Part shown: piece by piece, positions 11,689-21,016 of the stretch
Layout: every line of letters starts with the position of its first letter
Numbering within the stretch: position 1 is the stretch's first letter
Assembly (NCBI GenBank): GCA_039636785.1
Contig: CP144169.1
Span: 248,001 to 312,000 of the forward strand
Source of the DNA: Micrococcaceae bacterium Sec5.7
Lineage (GTDB): Bacteria; Actinomycetota; Actinomycetes; Actinomycetales; Micrococcaceae
Reading direction: 5' to 3'
DNA length: 64,000 nucleotides
The notes under the pieces: generated by a model
Told to the model about the DNA's origin: nothing
The model's input: the letters and a program-made list of their open reading frames with translations, nothing else
Database searches by the model: none
Position numbers and translations under genes: made by a program

Positions 11689-12234
11689 TTAGACCGCTCG
11701 CTTCCTCAGCCGACGGCGCTCGCGCTCGGAGAGGCCTCCCCAAATACCAAAGCGTTCATCGTTCGCCAAAGCGTATTCCAGGCACTGGGAGCGCACATTG
11801 CAGGCACCGCAGACCTTTTTGGCGTCCCGTGTGGAACCGCCCTTTTCCGGGAAAAAAGCCTCCGGGTCCGTCTGTGCACAGAGTGCGTCGGTCTGCCATC
11901 CGAGTTCGCCTTCATCATCGAAGTCCTGCTCGAAAGGAAGTCCGATCCACGCTGGCTGGGAAGTAGCACCTGAAGTCAGTGTCCGCAGCTCCATGGGTGG
12001 ATCGAGCAGCTCGTTGTCCTGCTCAGGGCTGCCCCCGAGGAGTGCTTCATGGGCCGCCAGGAATGCGGTGGCCTGGTCCTGCAGTGATTCTTTGGTGTTC
12101 TGGTTATAACGTTCCGCGGCGTCCGGATCGGCCGGATCAACATACCAATCGCCTGGCACCCCGCGTGAACGGTATTTTGCCGTTGCCTGTACGGCCACGA
12201 CGGCATCTTCATGGATACGCTCAGCTTGCCCCAT
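11689..12234 (-). CDS. whiB2: WhiB-family iron-sulfur transcription factor (WhiB2 type)
   Basis: A 181-residue protein. The C-terminal 70 residues are a classic WhiB domain with four cluster ligands C119, C142, C145 and C151 (C-x22-C-x2-C-x5-C), the GIWGG turn at about 163-167, and a basic tail ERRRLRKRAV for DNA binding. The N-terminal 110 residues form an unusually long acidic extension. ATG 12234 is well supported, since CAGGAGG lies eight bases upstream. WhiB2/WhiB proteins control septation and sporulation in other actinobacteria. The position next to DUF3499, zincin, GT2 and DUF5719 genes matches the mycobacterial whiB2 locus, which supports the symbol. Confidence 0.92.
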   Translation of the reverse strand: MGQAERIHEDAVVAVQATAKYRSRGVPGDWYVDPADPDAAERYNQNTKESLQDQATAFLAAHEALLGGSPEQDNELLDPPMELRTLTSGATSQPAWIGLPFEQDFDDEGELGWQTDALCAQTDPEAFFPEKGGSTRDAKKVCGACNVRSQCLEYALANDERFGIWGGLSERERRRLRKRAV

Positions 12235-12323
12235 TGGCGTCCCTCCTGATGTTTCAGCCCTTGCCTGGATACTTTGACACTCGGTTGTGTGCCGATATCT
12301 GCGCAGTGGCTTTCGATAACTAA

Positions 12324-12337
12324 TTACACGCGTGTAA
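12324..12337. promoter_or_regulatory. Perfect 14-bp palindrome upstream of whiB2
   Basis: TTACACGCGTGTAA is a perfect dyad centred about 96 bases before the whiB2 start codon. A palindrome of this length in a promoter gap is typical of a dimeric repressor or activator site. I cannot name the regulator. Confidence 0.5.
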
Positions 12338-12501
12338 GTAGTGGTGAGTCAAGCCGTGGCGGGATAATAATCAACCGCAACGATGATCCGGCGTCACGCC
12401 ACGCCCGGGGAAGTTTTCCGGGCCGGATGCAACGCACCCCAGATTTGACAGGGGGCTGATCTTTTCTGGATGGATTCAGCGGATTGCCGGGAAAAGTACA
12501 G

Positions 12502-12517
12502 GTAACGCGAAGATAAC
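12502..12517 (+). promoter_or_regulatory. Possible MtrA-type direct repeat
   Basis: GTAAC and ATAAC are separated by six bases, a spacing and sequence close to the GTAAC-N6-GTAAC pattern reported for the response regulator MtrA in actinobacteria. An inverted copy (GTTAC) lies at 12526-12530. MtrA is known to act at whiB-family promoters in Streptomyces. The site lies about 90 bases upstream of the TIGR03089 gene, so the target is uncertain. Confidence 0.35.
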
Positions 12518-12604
12518 GCAAGTGAAGTTACTAAATGACTGTGTTGGAAATCACAGCGGTACCGGCCCGCCTCACTGCACGCAGGAGCGTGGCAAGATGA
12601 AGCC

Positions 12605-13303
12605 ATGAGCATCCCGGCGATCCAATTGATGACAACCCTGCGCTCCGGCCACTCAACGTCACCCCGGCTGACCTGGTACGGTCCCGACGCCGAGCGCGTG
12701 GAACTTTCCGGCCGGGTGTTGGACAACTGGGTGGCCAAGACCAGCAATCTCCTCCAGGACGAACTGGACGCCGAGCCCGGGATGCGCCTCCGGCTGGACC
12801 TGCCGGCCCACTGGAAATCGCTGATCTGGGCCCTTGCCGCCTGGCAGCTCGGGATGGAAGTGGTGCTCGACGGCGGCGCCGCTGATCTGCTGGTGACATC
12901 TGATCCGGACCATGCAGAAGGAAGTTTCGACGCCGTCATAGCGGTCCCGCTGCCGGCTCTGGCGATGCGCTGGCCAGGCGAGCTGCCCCGTGGTGTGGTT
13001 GATTACGCCACGGAGGTCCGCTCCCACGGCGATGTATTCATGGTGCACGGCGAGCCCGCTGATACTGAGTGCGCGGTCCGGGCCCTGGACGGCGTCACCC
13101 ACCTGCACAGCAGCCTGATTGACGGATTCGCCGTGGGCCACGGCAACGGAGTCCGCCTCTTGGTGCGCGCCTCCGAAGGTCTGGAAGCTGCCCTGGCCAA
13201 TTCAATCGGGGCTTGGATAAGCGACGGATCAGTGGTGCTGGCGCACCCCGACGTCGAGCTGACAGAAAATCTGCTCGCGGCCGAGCGGATCGACGGGAAC
13301 TGA
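12605..13303 (+). CDS. TIGR03089 family protein
   Basis: A 232-residue protein starting MSIPAIQLMTTLRSGHSTSPRLTWYG. The pattern (LTWYGPDAERVELSGRVLDNWVAKTSNLLQDEL, then LPAHWKSLIWALAAWQLGMEVVL) is that of TIGR03089, an actinobacterial family resembling the N-terminal part of AMP-binding (acyl-CoA ligase) enzymes but lacking the adenylation core. Function is unknown. No strong ribosome-binding site is seen; CAAGAT six bases upstream hints at a weak leaderless start. It is convergent with GtrA. Confidence 0.85.
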   Translation: MSIPAIQLMTTLRSGHSTSPRLTWYGPDAERVELSGRVLDNWVAKTSNLLQDELDAEPGMRLRLDLPAHWKSLIWALAAWQLGMEVVLDGGAADLLVTSDPDHAEGSFDAVIAVPLPALAMRWPGELPRGVVDYATEVRSHGDVFMVHGEPADTECAVRALDGVTHLHSSLIDGFAVGHGNGVRLLVRASEGLEAALANSIGAWISDGSVVLAHPDVELTENLLAAERIDGN

Positions 13304-13358
13304 AAGACCACACCAAACGGAAGGGCCGGCGTCGGGCGTTCTGTATATAAAGGCGCGG

Positions 13359-13916
13359 CTACTTCCGCGGCAGTTCCGGATCCTGGGCTGCCGCCTCCGG
13401 CACATGAGCTGCCAGCTTCGCGTTGTGGTGCAGCTCGATGAGTTCGTGGTCGTGTGAGAATTCCGGCTCTGCATCCAGCTCCTTGTTGAAAACCAGGAAT
13501 CGGTACGCGAAGAACCTGACCACCGTTGCCACCAGGATGCCCACCACACCAGCGCCAAAGAGCAGGTTCTTGTTTTGGATATTGAGCCCGTACTGGGCTG
13601 CCGCGGTCAGGCCAGTGGATATTCCGATACCGATGCCGTTGATGAGGACGAACATCAGGAATTCGCGCATCACGTTGTCCTGGCGGCGGTGGCGGAAGGT
13701 CCACAACCGGTTGGCGATCCAGGAAAAAATCGTGGCGATGGTGGCACCGACGAGCCGGGCCTTGGCATTGCTGTCCGTCATGGGACCATGCATCAGGTAA
13801 TACGTCAGGCCGTTGTCAATGACGAACGCCACACCGCCCACAGCCCCGAACTTGGCTACCTCGCGCCAAAAAAGCGAGGCAAGCCCCCGGATACGCTCTG
13901 CAAGTGTGTTAAACAT
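13359..13916 (-). CDS. GtrA family membrane protein
   Basis: A 185-residue protein with four hydrophobic helices: VAKFGAVGGVAFVIDNGLTYYLM, ATIATIFSWIANRLWTF, FLMFVLINGIGIGISTGL and GILVATVVRFFAYRFLVF. The N-x-x-W-T-F-R-x(3)-R and Y-R-F-x-V-F motifs define the GtrA/DPMS family, which helps flip polyprenyl-linked sugars for cell-surface glycans. ATG 13916 is chosen because GGAGGG sits just upstream and the family starts close before the first helix; an open extension to 13994 has no such signal. A hydrophilic acidic tail (last 35 residues) is a lineage feature. It is divergent from purK. Confidence 0.9.
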   Translation of the reverse strand: MFNTLAERIRGLASLFWREVAKFGAVGGVAFVIDNGLTYYLMHGPMTDSNAKARLVGATIATIFSWIANRLWTFRHRRQDNVMREFLMFVLINGIGIGISTGLTAAAQYGLNIQNKNLLFGAGVVGILVATVVRFFAYRFLVFNKELDAEPEFSHDHELIELHHNAKLAAHVPEAAAQDPELPRK

Positions 13917-14097
13917 GACCCTCCATGGCCGTCTGAACTGTGGGCCACTGGGCCAAAGCACCATTTTAGCCCCCATTCCTAGGAGCTGGCCCACTGACGG
14001 ACAGATGAGGCGGGCCGCCGCTCAAAATTGAAGCCAGCGCGCGCCCGCCGAACAGCGAAAGCCGGTAACCTGCCACCTCTTCTGTAGGCTGGCACAT

Positions 14098-15294
14098 GTG
14101 ACTTTTCCTGTAATCGGCGTGGTTGGCGGCGGCCAGCTCGCGCGCATGATGGCCCCAGCCGCCACTGCCCTTGGCTTTGAACTCCGCGTCCTGGCTGAAA
14201 GCGAGGACGTTTCTGCCGTTTCTGCCGTAGCCACCTCGCCCATCGGCGACTACAAAGATCTGGACGCGCTGCTCGAGTTCGCCAAGGGTCTTGATGTTAT
14301 GACATTCGACCACGAGCATGTCCCCACCGGACACCTGCGGGCGCTCCAGGCTGCCGGAGTGAACGTCCAGCCCGGTCCGGACGCCCTCGTAAATGCGCAG
14401 GACAAACTGGTGATGCGTGCGGCGATCGACAACCTTGAACTGCCGAACCCCGCGTGGGCGTCCGTATCCGGCATAGCGGAACTGATCACCTTTGGCGATG
14501 AGACAGGCTGGCCTGTTGTATTGAAGATGCCCCGGGGCGGCTACGACGGCAAGGGCGTGCGGATTGTGGACTCGGCCGAAGACGCTGCCGACACCGCTGA
14601 CTGGTTTCAGGCCATGAGCCCCTTGCTGGCTGAAGCCAAAGTCGATTTCAGCAGGGAACTGTCAGCTCTGGTGGCCCGCACCCCGGACGGTGAATCCCGT
14701 GCCTGGCCCGTGGTCCACACCATCCAGGTGGACGGGATCTGCGACGAAGTAATCGCCCCGGCGCAGGACATTCCGCTGGAAGTTGCCGCTGCCGCCGAAG
14801 ACGCTGCCCTGCGGATCGCGAATGAGCTGGGCGTGACCGGTGTCATGGCCGTGGAGCTTTTCGAAACGCCCGGTGTGGGCGCCGGGTTCCTCATCAACGA
14901 ACTCGCAATGCGTCCGCACAACACCGGACACTGGACCCAGGACGGGTCGGTCACCAGCCAGTTCGAACAGCATCTCCGGGCCGTCCTCAACCTCCCGCTC
15001 GGTGCCACGGATGTGCTGGGCCCCCTCGTGGTGATGAAGAACTTCCTGGGCGGCGACAACCAGGATCTGTTCTCCGCCTACCCCACCGCCCTGGCCAGTG
15101 AACCCGCCGCGAAAATCCACTGCTACGGAAAGTCCGTCAGGCCGGGCAGGAAAATCGGCCACGTCAATCTGGTGGGTGAATCTGCTGCCGACGTCGAATC
15201 AGTCCGGCGACGGGCAACCAGGGTGGCCAGCATCATCCGTGACGGCCGGATTCCCGTTGAAACAGCACCAGGAATTTCCGAGGAGAACGCATGA
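14098..15294 (+). CDS. purK: 5-(carboxyamino)imidazole ribonucleotide synthase
   Basis: A 398-residue ATP-grasp enzyme that makes N5-CAIR from AIR, ATP and bicarbonate in purine synthesis. It has the N-terminal [14 protein letters not shown], the ATP-grasp loop [18 protein letters not shown], the metal-site region [11 protein letters not shown] and [30 protein letters not shown], all diagnostic of PurK. The GTG start has TAGGCT seven bases upstream (leaderless type). Its TGA overlaps the purE ATG by four bases, so the pair is a coupled operon. Confidence 0.97.
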   Translation: MTFPVIGVVGGGQLARMMAPAATALGFELRVLAESEDVSAVSAVATSPIGDYKDLDALLEFAKGLDVMTFDHEHVPTGHLRALQAAGVNVQPGPDALVNAQDKLVMRAAIDNLELPNPAWASVSGIAELITFGDETGWPVVLKMPRGGYDGKGVRIVDSAEDAADTADWFQAMSPLLAEAKVDFSRELSALVARTPDGESRAWPVVHTIQVDGICDEVIAPAQDIPLEVAAAAEDAALRIANELGVTGVMAVELFETPGVGAGFLINELAMRPHNTGHWTQDGSVTSQFEQHLRAVLNLPLGATDVLGPLVVMKNFLGGDNQDLFSAYPTALASEPAAKIHCYGKSVRPGRKIGHVNLVGESAADVESVRRRATRVASIIRDGRIPVETAPGISEENA

Positions 15295-15878
15295 GCGCCG
15301 AATTGTCAGCTACAGATACCGGGGCAGTTGCCCGCCCCATCGTCGGTCTGGTCATGGGATCGGATTCGGACTGGCCGGTGATGGAAGCAGCAGCCGATGC
15401 CCTGGCGGAATTCGGCATACCCTTTGAGGCCGACGTCGTCTCCGCCCACCGTATGCCCATAGAAATGATCCGGTACGGCCAGACAGCCCACGAACGCGGG
15501 CTCCGCGTCATCATTGCGGGCGCGGGCGGTGCGGCCCATCTGCCCGGAATGCTCGCCTCGGTCACTCCCCTGCCAGTCATTGGCGTGCCGGTGCCGCTGA
15601 AGACGCTGGACGGCATGGACTCCCTGCTGTCTATCGTGCAGATGCCGGCGGGGGTCCCTGTGGCCACGGTTTCGATTGCAGGCGCACGCAACGCCGGTCT
15701 CCTTGCCGTGCGGATCCTGGCCTCCGGAACAGACGATCTCGCAGCCGGTCTCCGGTCCGACCTCGTCGAATTCGCCCAGGAGCTCAACGACGTCGCCACC
15801 CGCAAGGGTGCCAATCTGCGCCAGAAGGTAAGCGAAGTCTTCTCCGACGGCAACGTGGCACTCCGGGGAAGCCATTAG
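15291..15878 (+). CDS. purE: 5-(carboxyamino)imidazole ribonucleotide mutase
   Basis: A 195-residue class I PurE converting N5-CAIR to CAIR, the step after PurK. It contains [13 protein letters not shown], the catalytic-site stretch [14 protein letters not shown] and [17 protein letters not shown]. The C-terminus (last 25 residues) extends past the usual domain, and about 15 residues precede the first strand. ATGA overlap with purK. An LCP gene follows ten bases downstream and may be co-transcribed. Confidence 0.97.
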   Translation: MSAELSATDTGAVARPIVGLVMGSDSDWPVMEAAADALAEFGIPFEADVVSAHRMPIEMIRYGQTAHERGLRVIIAGAGGAAHLPGMLASVTPLPVIGVPVPLKTLDGMDSLLSIVQMPAGVPVATVSIAGARNAGLLAVRILASGTDDLAAGLRSDLVEFAQELNDVATRKGANLRQKVSEVFSDGNVALRGSH

Positions 15879-15888
15879 GGATCGGGAC

Positions 15889-17529
15889 ATGTCCAAGAGC
15901 CAATCACGCCAGCCATCGTCCGGGACCGCTTTGACGGATCCGGTCCGCCACCCGGCGGGCGCCGCCGCCCCGGTCCGGACCAAACGCGCCTTCGTGCTGC
16001 TTCTTATGACGCTTTTTGTGCCCGGAAGCGCCCAGATCGTGGCCGGCGACCGGAAGTTCGGCCGGGCAGCGCTGAGAGTCACACTCACCGTCTGGGTGCT
16101 GGTCATCCTCGCTTTGGTGTTGTTGTTCGCCAACCGTTCGCTGCTGATCAACATCATCGCCAACCCGTTCGCATCATTGCTGATCATCATCATCCTGATA
16201 GCCCTCGCAATCGGCTGGGCCGCCGTGTTTGTCAACACCTTCCGGCTGATCCGCCCGATGCTGCTGGCTCCACGCATGCGCCCCGTCGTGGGCGGCGCAC
16301 TGGTCCTCGCCATGGTGCTGAGCAGCGGTTCACTCGGCTACACCGCCTATCTGCTTAACGTCAGCCGAAATGCCATCGGCAGCATCTTCAACGCCAACGG
16401 GCCTGCGATCGACCCAGTGGACGGGCGCTACAACTTTCTGATGATGGGCGGCGATGCCGGTGCGGACCGAACCGGCCGGCGCCCGGACAGCCTCTCGGTG
16501 CTCAGCGTCGATGCAGCCACCGGGCAGACTGCCATCATCTCCGTACCCCGCAATCTGCAGAACGCGCAGTTCAGCGAAGGCTCCCCGATGCGCCAGGTTT
16601 ATCCGGATGGGTACAACTGCGGCGACGAATGCCTGATCAATGCCATCAACACCGAGGTCACCAACGAGCACAAGGACCTCTACCCGGGCGTCGCCGATCC
16701 GGGGGCGCAGGCAACGCTTGAAGCCGTGTCCGGGACGCTCGCCATCACGGTCCAGGCCTACGTGCTGGTGGACATGGACGGATTCGCCAAACTCATCGAT
16801 GCCATGGGCGGAATAAGGATCAAAGCCGGCGGCTGGGTACCGATCAGCGGCGACATGGTCGACGAAGCCAATGGAATTCACGGCATGCCGCTCGGCTGGA
16901 TTCCGGCCGGCGACCAGAAGCTGGACGGGTACCACGCCCTCTGGTACGGCCGTTCACGTGAATTCGTGGATGATTATGCCCGCATCCAGAGGCAGCAGTG
17001 CGTGCAGCAGGCCATGCTCAAGCAGCTGGATCCCGCAACCTTGCTGGCAAAGTTCGAAGACATCGCCAACGCCGGCACCAAAGTGGTCGAATCAAATATC
17101 TCCTCCGGCCAGCTGGGGAGCTTTGTGGACCTCGCCATGAAGGCCAAGGGCCAGTCAGTCAGCCGGCTCACCATCGGCCCGCCCGACTTCGATGCGTCGT
17201 TCTCCACCGTTCCGGATTTCGATGTGATCCACGAGCGGGTCAGCCAGCTGCTCGCAGCGCAGTCCTCCCCTGCGGCGGGAGCTGCGGACCAGATCCTCAG
17301 CCAGCCGGCGTCAGCCGGCGTGCATGTCATGGCGGCCCGCCAGCTTCCCGTGGCGCCATTCGCGCAGCAGACGCCGTCGCCGTCGCCGTCATCGGACTTC
17401 ACCCCGGTGACCACAACGCCCGACGGCCAGCCGATCACCGAAGCGATGCTGAACCAGCTCAAGAGCGAGGGAAACGAGCAGGCAATCCGGGATCTTGTGG
17501 CCACCAACGGCCAGTGCGCCCCGCTGTAA
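15889..17529 (+). CDS. LytR-CpsA-Psr (LCP) family cell-wall glycopolymer ligase
   Basis: A 546-residue protein. The N-terminal 150 residues hold about four hydrophobic helices (for example ALRVTLTVWVLVILALVLLF and VVGGALVLAMVLSSGSLGY), more than the single anchor of many LCP proteins. The extracellular LCP domain (about 180-400) shows NFLMMGGDAGADRTGRRPDSLSVLSV and SVPRNLQNAQF, including the Arg and Asp residues that bind the lipid pyrophosphate. A low-complexity Ser/Pro/Thr linker and a short tail ending NGQCAPL follow. LCP enzymes attach teichoic acids or other glycopolymers to peptidoglycan. Located just after purE. Confidence 0.92.
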   Translation: MSKSQSRQPSSGTALTDPVRHPAGAAAPVRTKRAFVLLLMTLFVPGSAQIVAGDRKFGRAALRVTLTVWVLVILALVLLFANRSLLINIIANPFASLLIIIILIALAIGWAAVFVNTFRLIRPMLLAPRMRPVVGGALVLAMVLSSGSLGYTAYLLNVSRNAIGSIFNANGPAIDPVDGRYNFLMMGGDAGADRTGRRPDSLSVLSVDAATGQTAIISVPRNLQNAQFSEGSPMRQVYPDGYNCGDECLINAINTEVTNEHKDLYPGVADPGAQATLEAVSGTLAITVQAYVLVDMDGFAKLIDAMGGIRIKAGGWVPISGDMVDEANGIHGMPLGWIPAGDQKLDGYHALWYGRSREFVDDYARIQRQQCVQQAMLKQLDPATLLAKFEDIANAGTKVVESNISSGQLGSFVDLAMKAKGQSVSRLTIGPPDFDASFSTVPDFDVIHERVSQLLAAQSSPAAGAADQILSQPASAGVHVMAARQLPVAPFAQQTPSPSPSSDFTPVTTTPDGQPITEAMLNQLKSEGNEQAIRDLVATNGQCAPL

Positions 17530-17601
17530 CCCGGCACCGTCGTAACCTGAACCTAGATTCTGAGCAGAAGTTACCTGAGCACAAGACAAGGACACCCGGC
17601 T

Positions 17602-18852
17602 GTGTACGAAATTGAAAACGTCCTCCGCCCCTACGCCTGGGGATCGACGACGGCGATCGCGGCTCTGTTGGGCAGGGCGGAGTCGGGCGGACCGGAGGCT
17701 GAGCTCTGGATAGGCGCCCATCCTGACTCGCCTTCAGTCGCACGCCGCGCCGATGGCTCAACCGTGGCGCTGGACGCACTGATCGCGGAGGATCCGGAGC
17801 ACTTTCTCGGCGAAGCGGCAGTGGCTGAATTCGGCCCCAGGCTTCCGTTCCTGACCAAGGTCCTGGCCGCGGCGCAGCCGCTGTCGCTGCAGGTGCACCC
17901 CAGCCTTGAGCAGGCCAGAGCCGGCTTTGCCCGCGAGAATGCCGAGGGCCTTGCCCCTGACGCGTCCACTAGGAACTACCGGGATAACAACCACAAGCCG
18001 GAGATGATTTTTGCGCTGACTCCGTTCGAGGCCCTGTGCGGCTTCCGCCCGGCGGCCACTTCGCGGAAGATCTTCCTCCACGTGGCCGCCTGCTTCGACC
18101 TCGTGGAAACGGAAATCCCGCCGCTGGTCGTGGACCTGCTGGATGACCTCTCAGCCCCCGAGGAGAGCACCGGGCTCAGGAAGGCATTCGAGCGCCTGAT
18201 AGCTGGCGGCGAAGCCGTTTCCCACGCGACTGCAATGGTCGCAGCGGCTCTGATCTCCGGCGCTCCCATGGCGCCGTACCAGGCCGAACTTTCCACGGTC
18301 GTCAACCTCAACGGCGAGTACCCCGGCGATCCAGGCGTGCTGATTTCGCTGCTCCTGAACAGAATCTCGCTGGCCCCCGGCGAGGCCGTATACCTCCCGG
18401 CAGGCAACGTCCACGCCTACCTGCAGGGCCTGGGGGTGGAGGTCATGGCGTCCTCGGACAACGTGCTGAGGGGCGGCCTGACGCCGAAGTTCGTGGACAT
18501 TCCCGAGCTGCTCAAAACCATCGAGTTCGAGTCCGTGGGCGTTCCCATGCTCGGCGCGGAGATTTCCGGCCTGGGCCAGGAGCTGTACCAGCCGCCGTTC
18601 CGCGAATTCCAGTTGCAGCGTGTGGAGCTGGAGCCCGACGGCGCACCGGTACCGCTCGCACAGTCCGGAGCCGCCGTGATAATTGTGGTGGCGGGTTCGG
18701 TCTATCTGGATTCCCCCAAGGCCGATCTGCAGCTTGACCGCGGGGGCAGCGCGTTCCTGCCGGCCGCCGAGGCACCCGTGAACGTCCACCCAGTCTCCGG
18801 GGCTGCGGAAACCGCAATAGCGTTCGCTGTCACCACATCAATGAAAGCCTGA
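17602..18852 (+). CDS. manA: Mannose-6-phosphate isomerase, class I
   Basis: A 416-residue zinc enzyme interconverting fructose-6-P and mannose-6-P, feeding GDP-mannose and surface glycans. It starts VYEIENVLRPYAWGSTTAIAALLG. Zinc ligands appear in QVHPS (Q and H), HKPEM (E) and NVHAYLQG (H), and the C-terminal motif ASSDNVLRGGLTPKFVDI is diagnostic. GTG is chosen with AAGGA nine bases upstream. It is followed four bases later by the FemX-like gene, so the pair probably shares a transcript. Confidence 0.96.
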   Translation: MYEIENVLRPYAWGSTTAIAALLGRAESGGPEAELWIGAHPDSPSVARRADGSTVALDALIAEDPEHFLGEAAVAEFGPRLPFLTKVLAAAQPLSLQVHPSLEQARAGFARENAEGLAPDASTRNYRDNNHKPEMIFALTPFEALCGFRPAATSRKIFLHVAACFDLVETEIPPLVVDLLDDLSAPEESTGLRKAFERLIAGGEAVSHATAMVAAALISGAPMAPYQAELSTVVNLNGEYPGDPGVLISLLLNRISLAPGEAVYLPAGNVHAYLQGLGVEVMASSDNVLRGGLTPKFVDIPELLKTIEFESVGVPMLGAEISGLGQELYQPPFREFQLQRVELEPDGAPVPLAQSGAAVIIVVAGSVYLDSPKADLQLDRGGSAFLPAAEAPVNVHPVSGAAETAIAFAVTTSMKA

Positions 18853-18856
18853 TCCG

Positions 18857-19801
18857 GTGGAGTACTTTCTTCAGACGCAGGCCTGGGCAGATTTCCAGGC
18901 GTCCCTTGGCCGTACCGTTCACCAGCGCTCCGGTCCGGGGTGGAGCTTCCTCGCGGTGGAGGAAAAGAACCCAGCCGGCAAAGTCCTCTACTCACCCTAC
19001 GGCCCTGCGGCTTCTTCGCTGGAGGCGTTCGACGGCGCGCTGGCAGCTTTGGTGGACGTGGCCACCTCATGCGGCGCTGTCTTCGTGCGGATCGAGCCCG
19101 TGGGTCTGGAGACGGCCGGGGCTCCGGACGCCCTCCGGGGCCGGGGATTGCAGCCTGCCCCCGTTAACCAGCAGCCCGAGCTGAGCCGGATTGTTGACCT
19201 GGGGCCTGAATTCAAAGAAGTCCTGGCCGGCATGAAGCCCGTCAACCGGAATCTCTACCGGAATATCCACAAAAAGGGTGTCACCTTTCGCTCCTCGCAG
19301 GATCCCAGCGAAATCGGCATCCTGCTGGAGTTCCTCCACCTGACGGCGGCGCGCAACGGTTTCAAGCCCCAGAGCGACGACTACCTTACCCAGGTAGCCA
19401 CGTCGCTCATGCCCGCCGGCGCTGCCACACTTTTCGTGGCCGAGCTGGAGGAGTCCCCGATCGCCGCGGCTCTTGCCTACGATTCCGCAGACACCCGGAC
19501 CTACGCCCATGCTGCTTTGGACGATACCCACCGGAAGCTCAGCGCCGGTATCCCCTTGCTGGTGACGCTGATGGCCGATGCCAAGGACAAAGGCCTCAAG
19601 CACGTGGACCTCTGGGGTGTGGCACCGGAGAACCAGCCCGGCCATAAGTGGGCCGGATTCACGGCGTTCAAGAAGTCCTTCGGCGGGCGCGAAATCGCCT
19701 ACCCCGGAACGTGGGACCTGCCCGTCAACAAACCGCGTTACGCCGCCTACCAACTGGCGCGGAAGCTCCGAGAAACGATAAAGGCGCTCCGCCGCCCCTA
19801 A
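18857..19801 (+). CDS. FemX-like lipid II aminoacyltransferase (FemAB family)
   Basis: A 314-residue protein starting VEYFLQTQAWADFQASLG, the usual N-terminus of FemX/MurM-type peptidoglycan branching enzymes. Both GNAT-like halves are present. ELSRIVDLGPEFKEVLAGMKPVNRNLYRNIHKKGVTF and HVDLWGVAPENQPGHKWAGFTAFKKSFGGREIAYPGTWDLPVN (the G-x-x-x-FK-x-x-FGG motif) are diagnostic. These enzymes use aminoacyl-tRNA to add the first residue of the interpeptide bridge to lipid II, matching the bridged peptidoglycan of Arthrobacter-type cells; the exact amino acid cannot be read from sequence. Confidence 0.93.
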   Translation: MEYFLQTQAWADFQASLGRTVHQRSGPGWSFLAVEEKNPAGKVLYSPYGPAASSLEAFDGALAALVDVATSCGAVFVRIEPVGLETAGAPDALRGRGLQPAPVNQQPELSRIVDLGPEFKEVLAGMKPVNRNLYRNIHKKGVTFRSSQDPSEIGILLEFLHLTAARNGFKPQSDDYLTQVATSLMPAGAATLFVAELEESPIAAALAYDSADTRTYAHAALDDTHRKLSAGIPLLVTLMADAKDKGLKHVDLWGVAPENQPGHKWAGFTAFKKSFGGREIAYPGTWDLPVNKPRYAAYQLARKLRETIKALRRP

Positions 19802-19871
19802 CCCCCAAACGCCTGCGGGCGCAGAAGGCGCGGCTAAAACGTTTTTCAACAGCCCGACGGAAGACTTTCCG

Positions 19872-19967
19872 CGGGCGCCAAAAAGGGCGCCACATCGCGA
19901 GAGCGGCATCAAATCGACGAGGAACGAGGAGATAGCCGCAAAGCGATCGCGGCGCCCTTTGGGCGCG
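19872..19967. terminator. Large imperfect hairpin between convergent femX-like gene and glpX
   Basis: The left arm (19872-19907) contains GGGCGCCAAAAAGGGCGCC, and the right arm (19935-19967) contains GCCGCAAAGCGATCGCGG and GCGCCCTTTGGGCGC. The arms pair over most of their length with a 27-base loop, and each arm can also fold on itself. Its position between two converging stop codons suggests a bidirectional terminator or a repeated intergenic element. Confidence 0.55.
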
Positions 19968-19978
19968 TATCCGCGAGA

Positions 19979-21016
19979 CTAGTTCTTGCGGGCGTAGCCT
20001 TCCCACTTGCTGGCCTGGTGCTCGCCGTCCACAAAGCGGATCGTGCCGGACTTGGACCGCATGACGATCGACTGTGTCAGGACCTTGTCCTTGGAGTAGC
20101 GCACGCCCCTGAGGAGGTCGCCGTCGGTGATGCCGGTGGCGGCGAAATAACAGTTGTCGCTGGAGACGAGGTCATTGGTGGACAGCACACGGTCGAGGTC
20201 GTGGCCGGCGTCTATCGCTTTCTGCTTCTCGTCATCGCTGGTAGGCCAGAGCCGGCCCTGGATGACGCCGCCGAGGGATTTGATGGCGCAGGCCGCAACG
20301 ATGCCTTCCGGCGTTCCGCCGATGCCCATCAGCGCATCGACGCCAGTACCGGAGCGGGCAGCAGCGATGGCGCCGGCGACATCGCCATCCATGATGAACT
20401 TGGTGCGGGCGCCGGCTTCGCGGATTTCCTCCACGAGCGGGCGGTGACGGTCGCGATCCAGGATCATGACGTTCAGCTGGTTGACCTTGACGCCCTTGGC
20501 CTTGGCGATGAGGTGCAGGTTCTGCTTGACGGGCAAACGCAGGTCCACCATGTCCGCAGCTTCGGGCCCGGTGACGAGCTTCTCCATGTAGAACACGGCT
20601 GAGGGGTCAAACATGGAGCCGCGTTCGGCTACGGCCAGGACGGCCAGGGCGTTGTTGATGCCGAGGGCGGCCAGGCGGGTACCGTCGATGGGATCGACGG
20701 CGACGTCACACTCAGGACCTGTGCCGTCCCCGACGTGCTCGCCGTTGAATAGCATGGGCGCTTCGTCCTTCTCGCCTTCGCCGATGACCACAACGCCGTT
20801 GAAGTGGACCGTGTGAAGGAATGAACGCATGGCGTCAACTGCGGCGCCGTCTGCTTTGTTCTTGTCGCCGAAGCCAACCCAGTGCCCGCCGGCAATGGCC
20901 GCGGCCTCGGTGACACGGACCAGTTCCAGTGCAAGGTTGCGGTCAGGCTCGTCAATTCCGACGGCAAGAGAGGGGGAAAGAGTTGAATACTTCTGGGTCA
21001 TGGACGCTGGTGACAC
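19979..21016 (-). CDS. glpX: Class II fructose-1,6-bisphosphatase
   Basis: A 345-residue metal-dependent phosphatase of gluconeogenesis. It shows NLALELVRVTEAAAIAG, the metal and substrate sites GEGEKDEAPM and DPIDGTRL, GIGGTPEG, and a C-terminal RFVDGEH. The GTG at 21016 is chosen because GAGG lies five bases upstream; the ATG at 21001 lacks any such site. GlpX is the usual essential fructose-bisphosphatase in actinobacteria. It is divergent from the DUF4245 gene. Confidence 0.96.
   Translation of the reverse strand: MSPASMTQKYSTLSPSLAVGIDEPDRNLALELVRVTEAAAIAGGHWVGFGDKNKADGAAVDAMRSFLHTVHFNGVVVIGEGEKDEAPMLFNGEHVGDGTGPECDVAVDPIDGTRLAALGINNALAVLAVAERGSMFDPSAVFYMEKLVTGPEAADMVDLRLPVKQNLHLIAKAKGVKVNQLNVMILDRDRHRPLVEEIREAGARTKFIMDGDVAGAIAAARSGTGVDALMGIGGTPEGIVAACAIKSLGGVIQGRLWPTSDDEKQKAIDAGHDLDRVLSTNDLVSSDNCYFAATGITDGDLLRGVRYSKDKVLTQSIVMRSKSGTIRFVDGEHQASKWEGYARKN

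Larger units (their letters stand above)
12235..12604. promoter_or_regulatory. Divergent intergenic region between whiB2 and TIGR03089
   Basis: This 370-base gap contains no convincing gene. It holds a 14-bp perfect palindrome on the whiB2 side, a pair of (G/A)TAAC half-sites on the TIGR03089 side, and A/T-rich stretches (for example GGGATAATAATC near 12360) that could be promoter elements. Its length, unusual for this gene-dense window, suggests complex regulation of whiB2. Confidence 0.55.
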
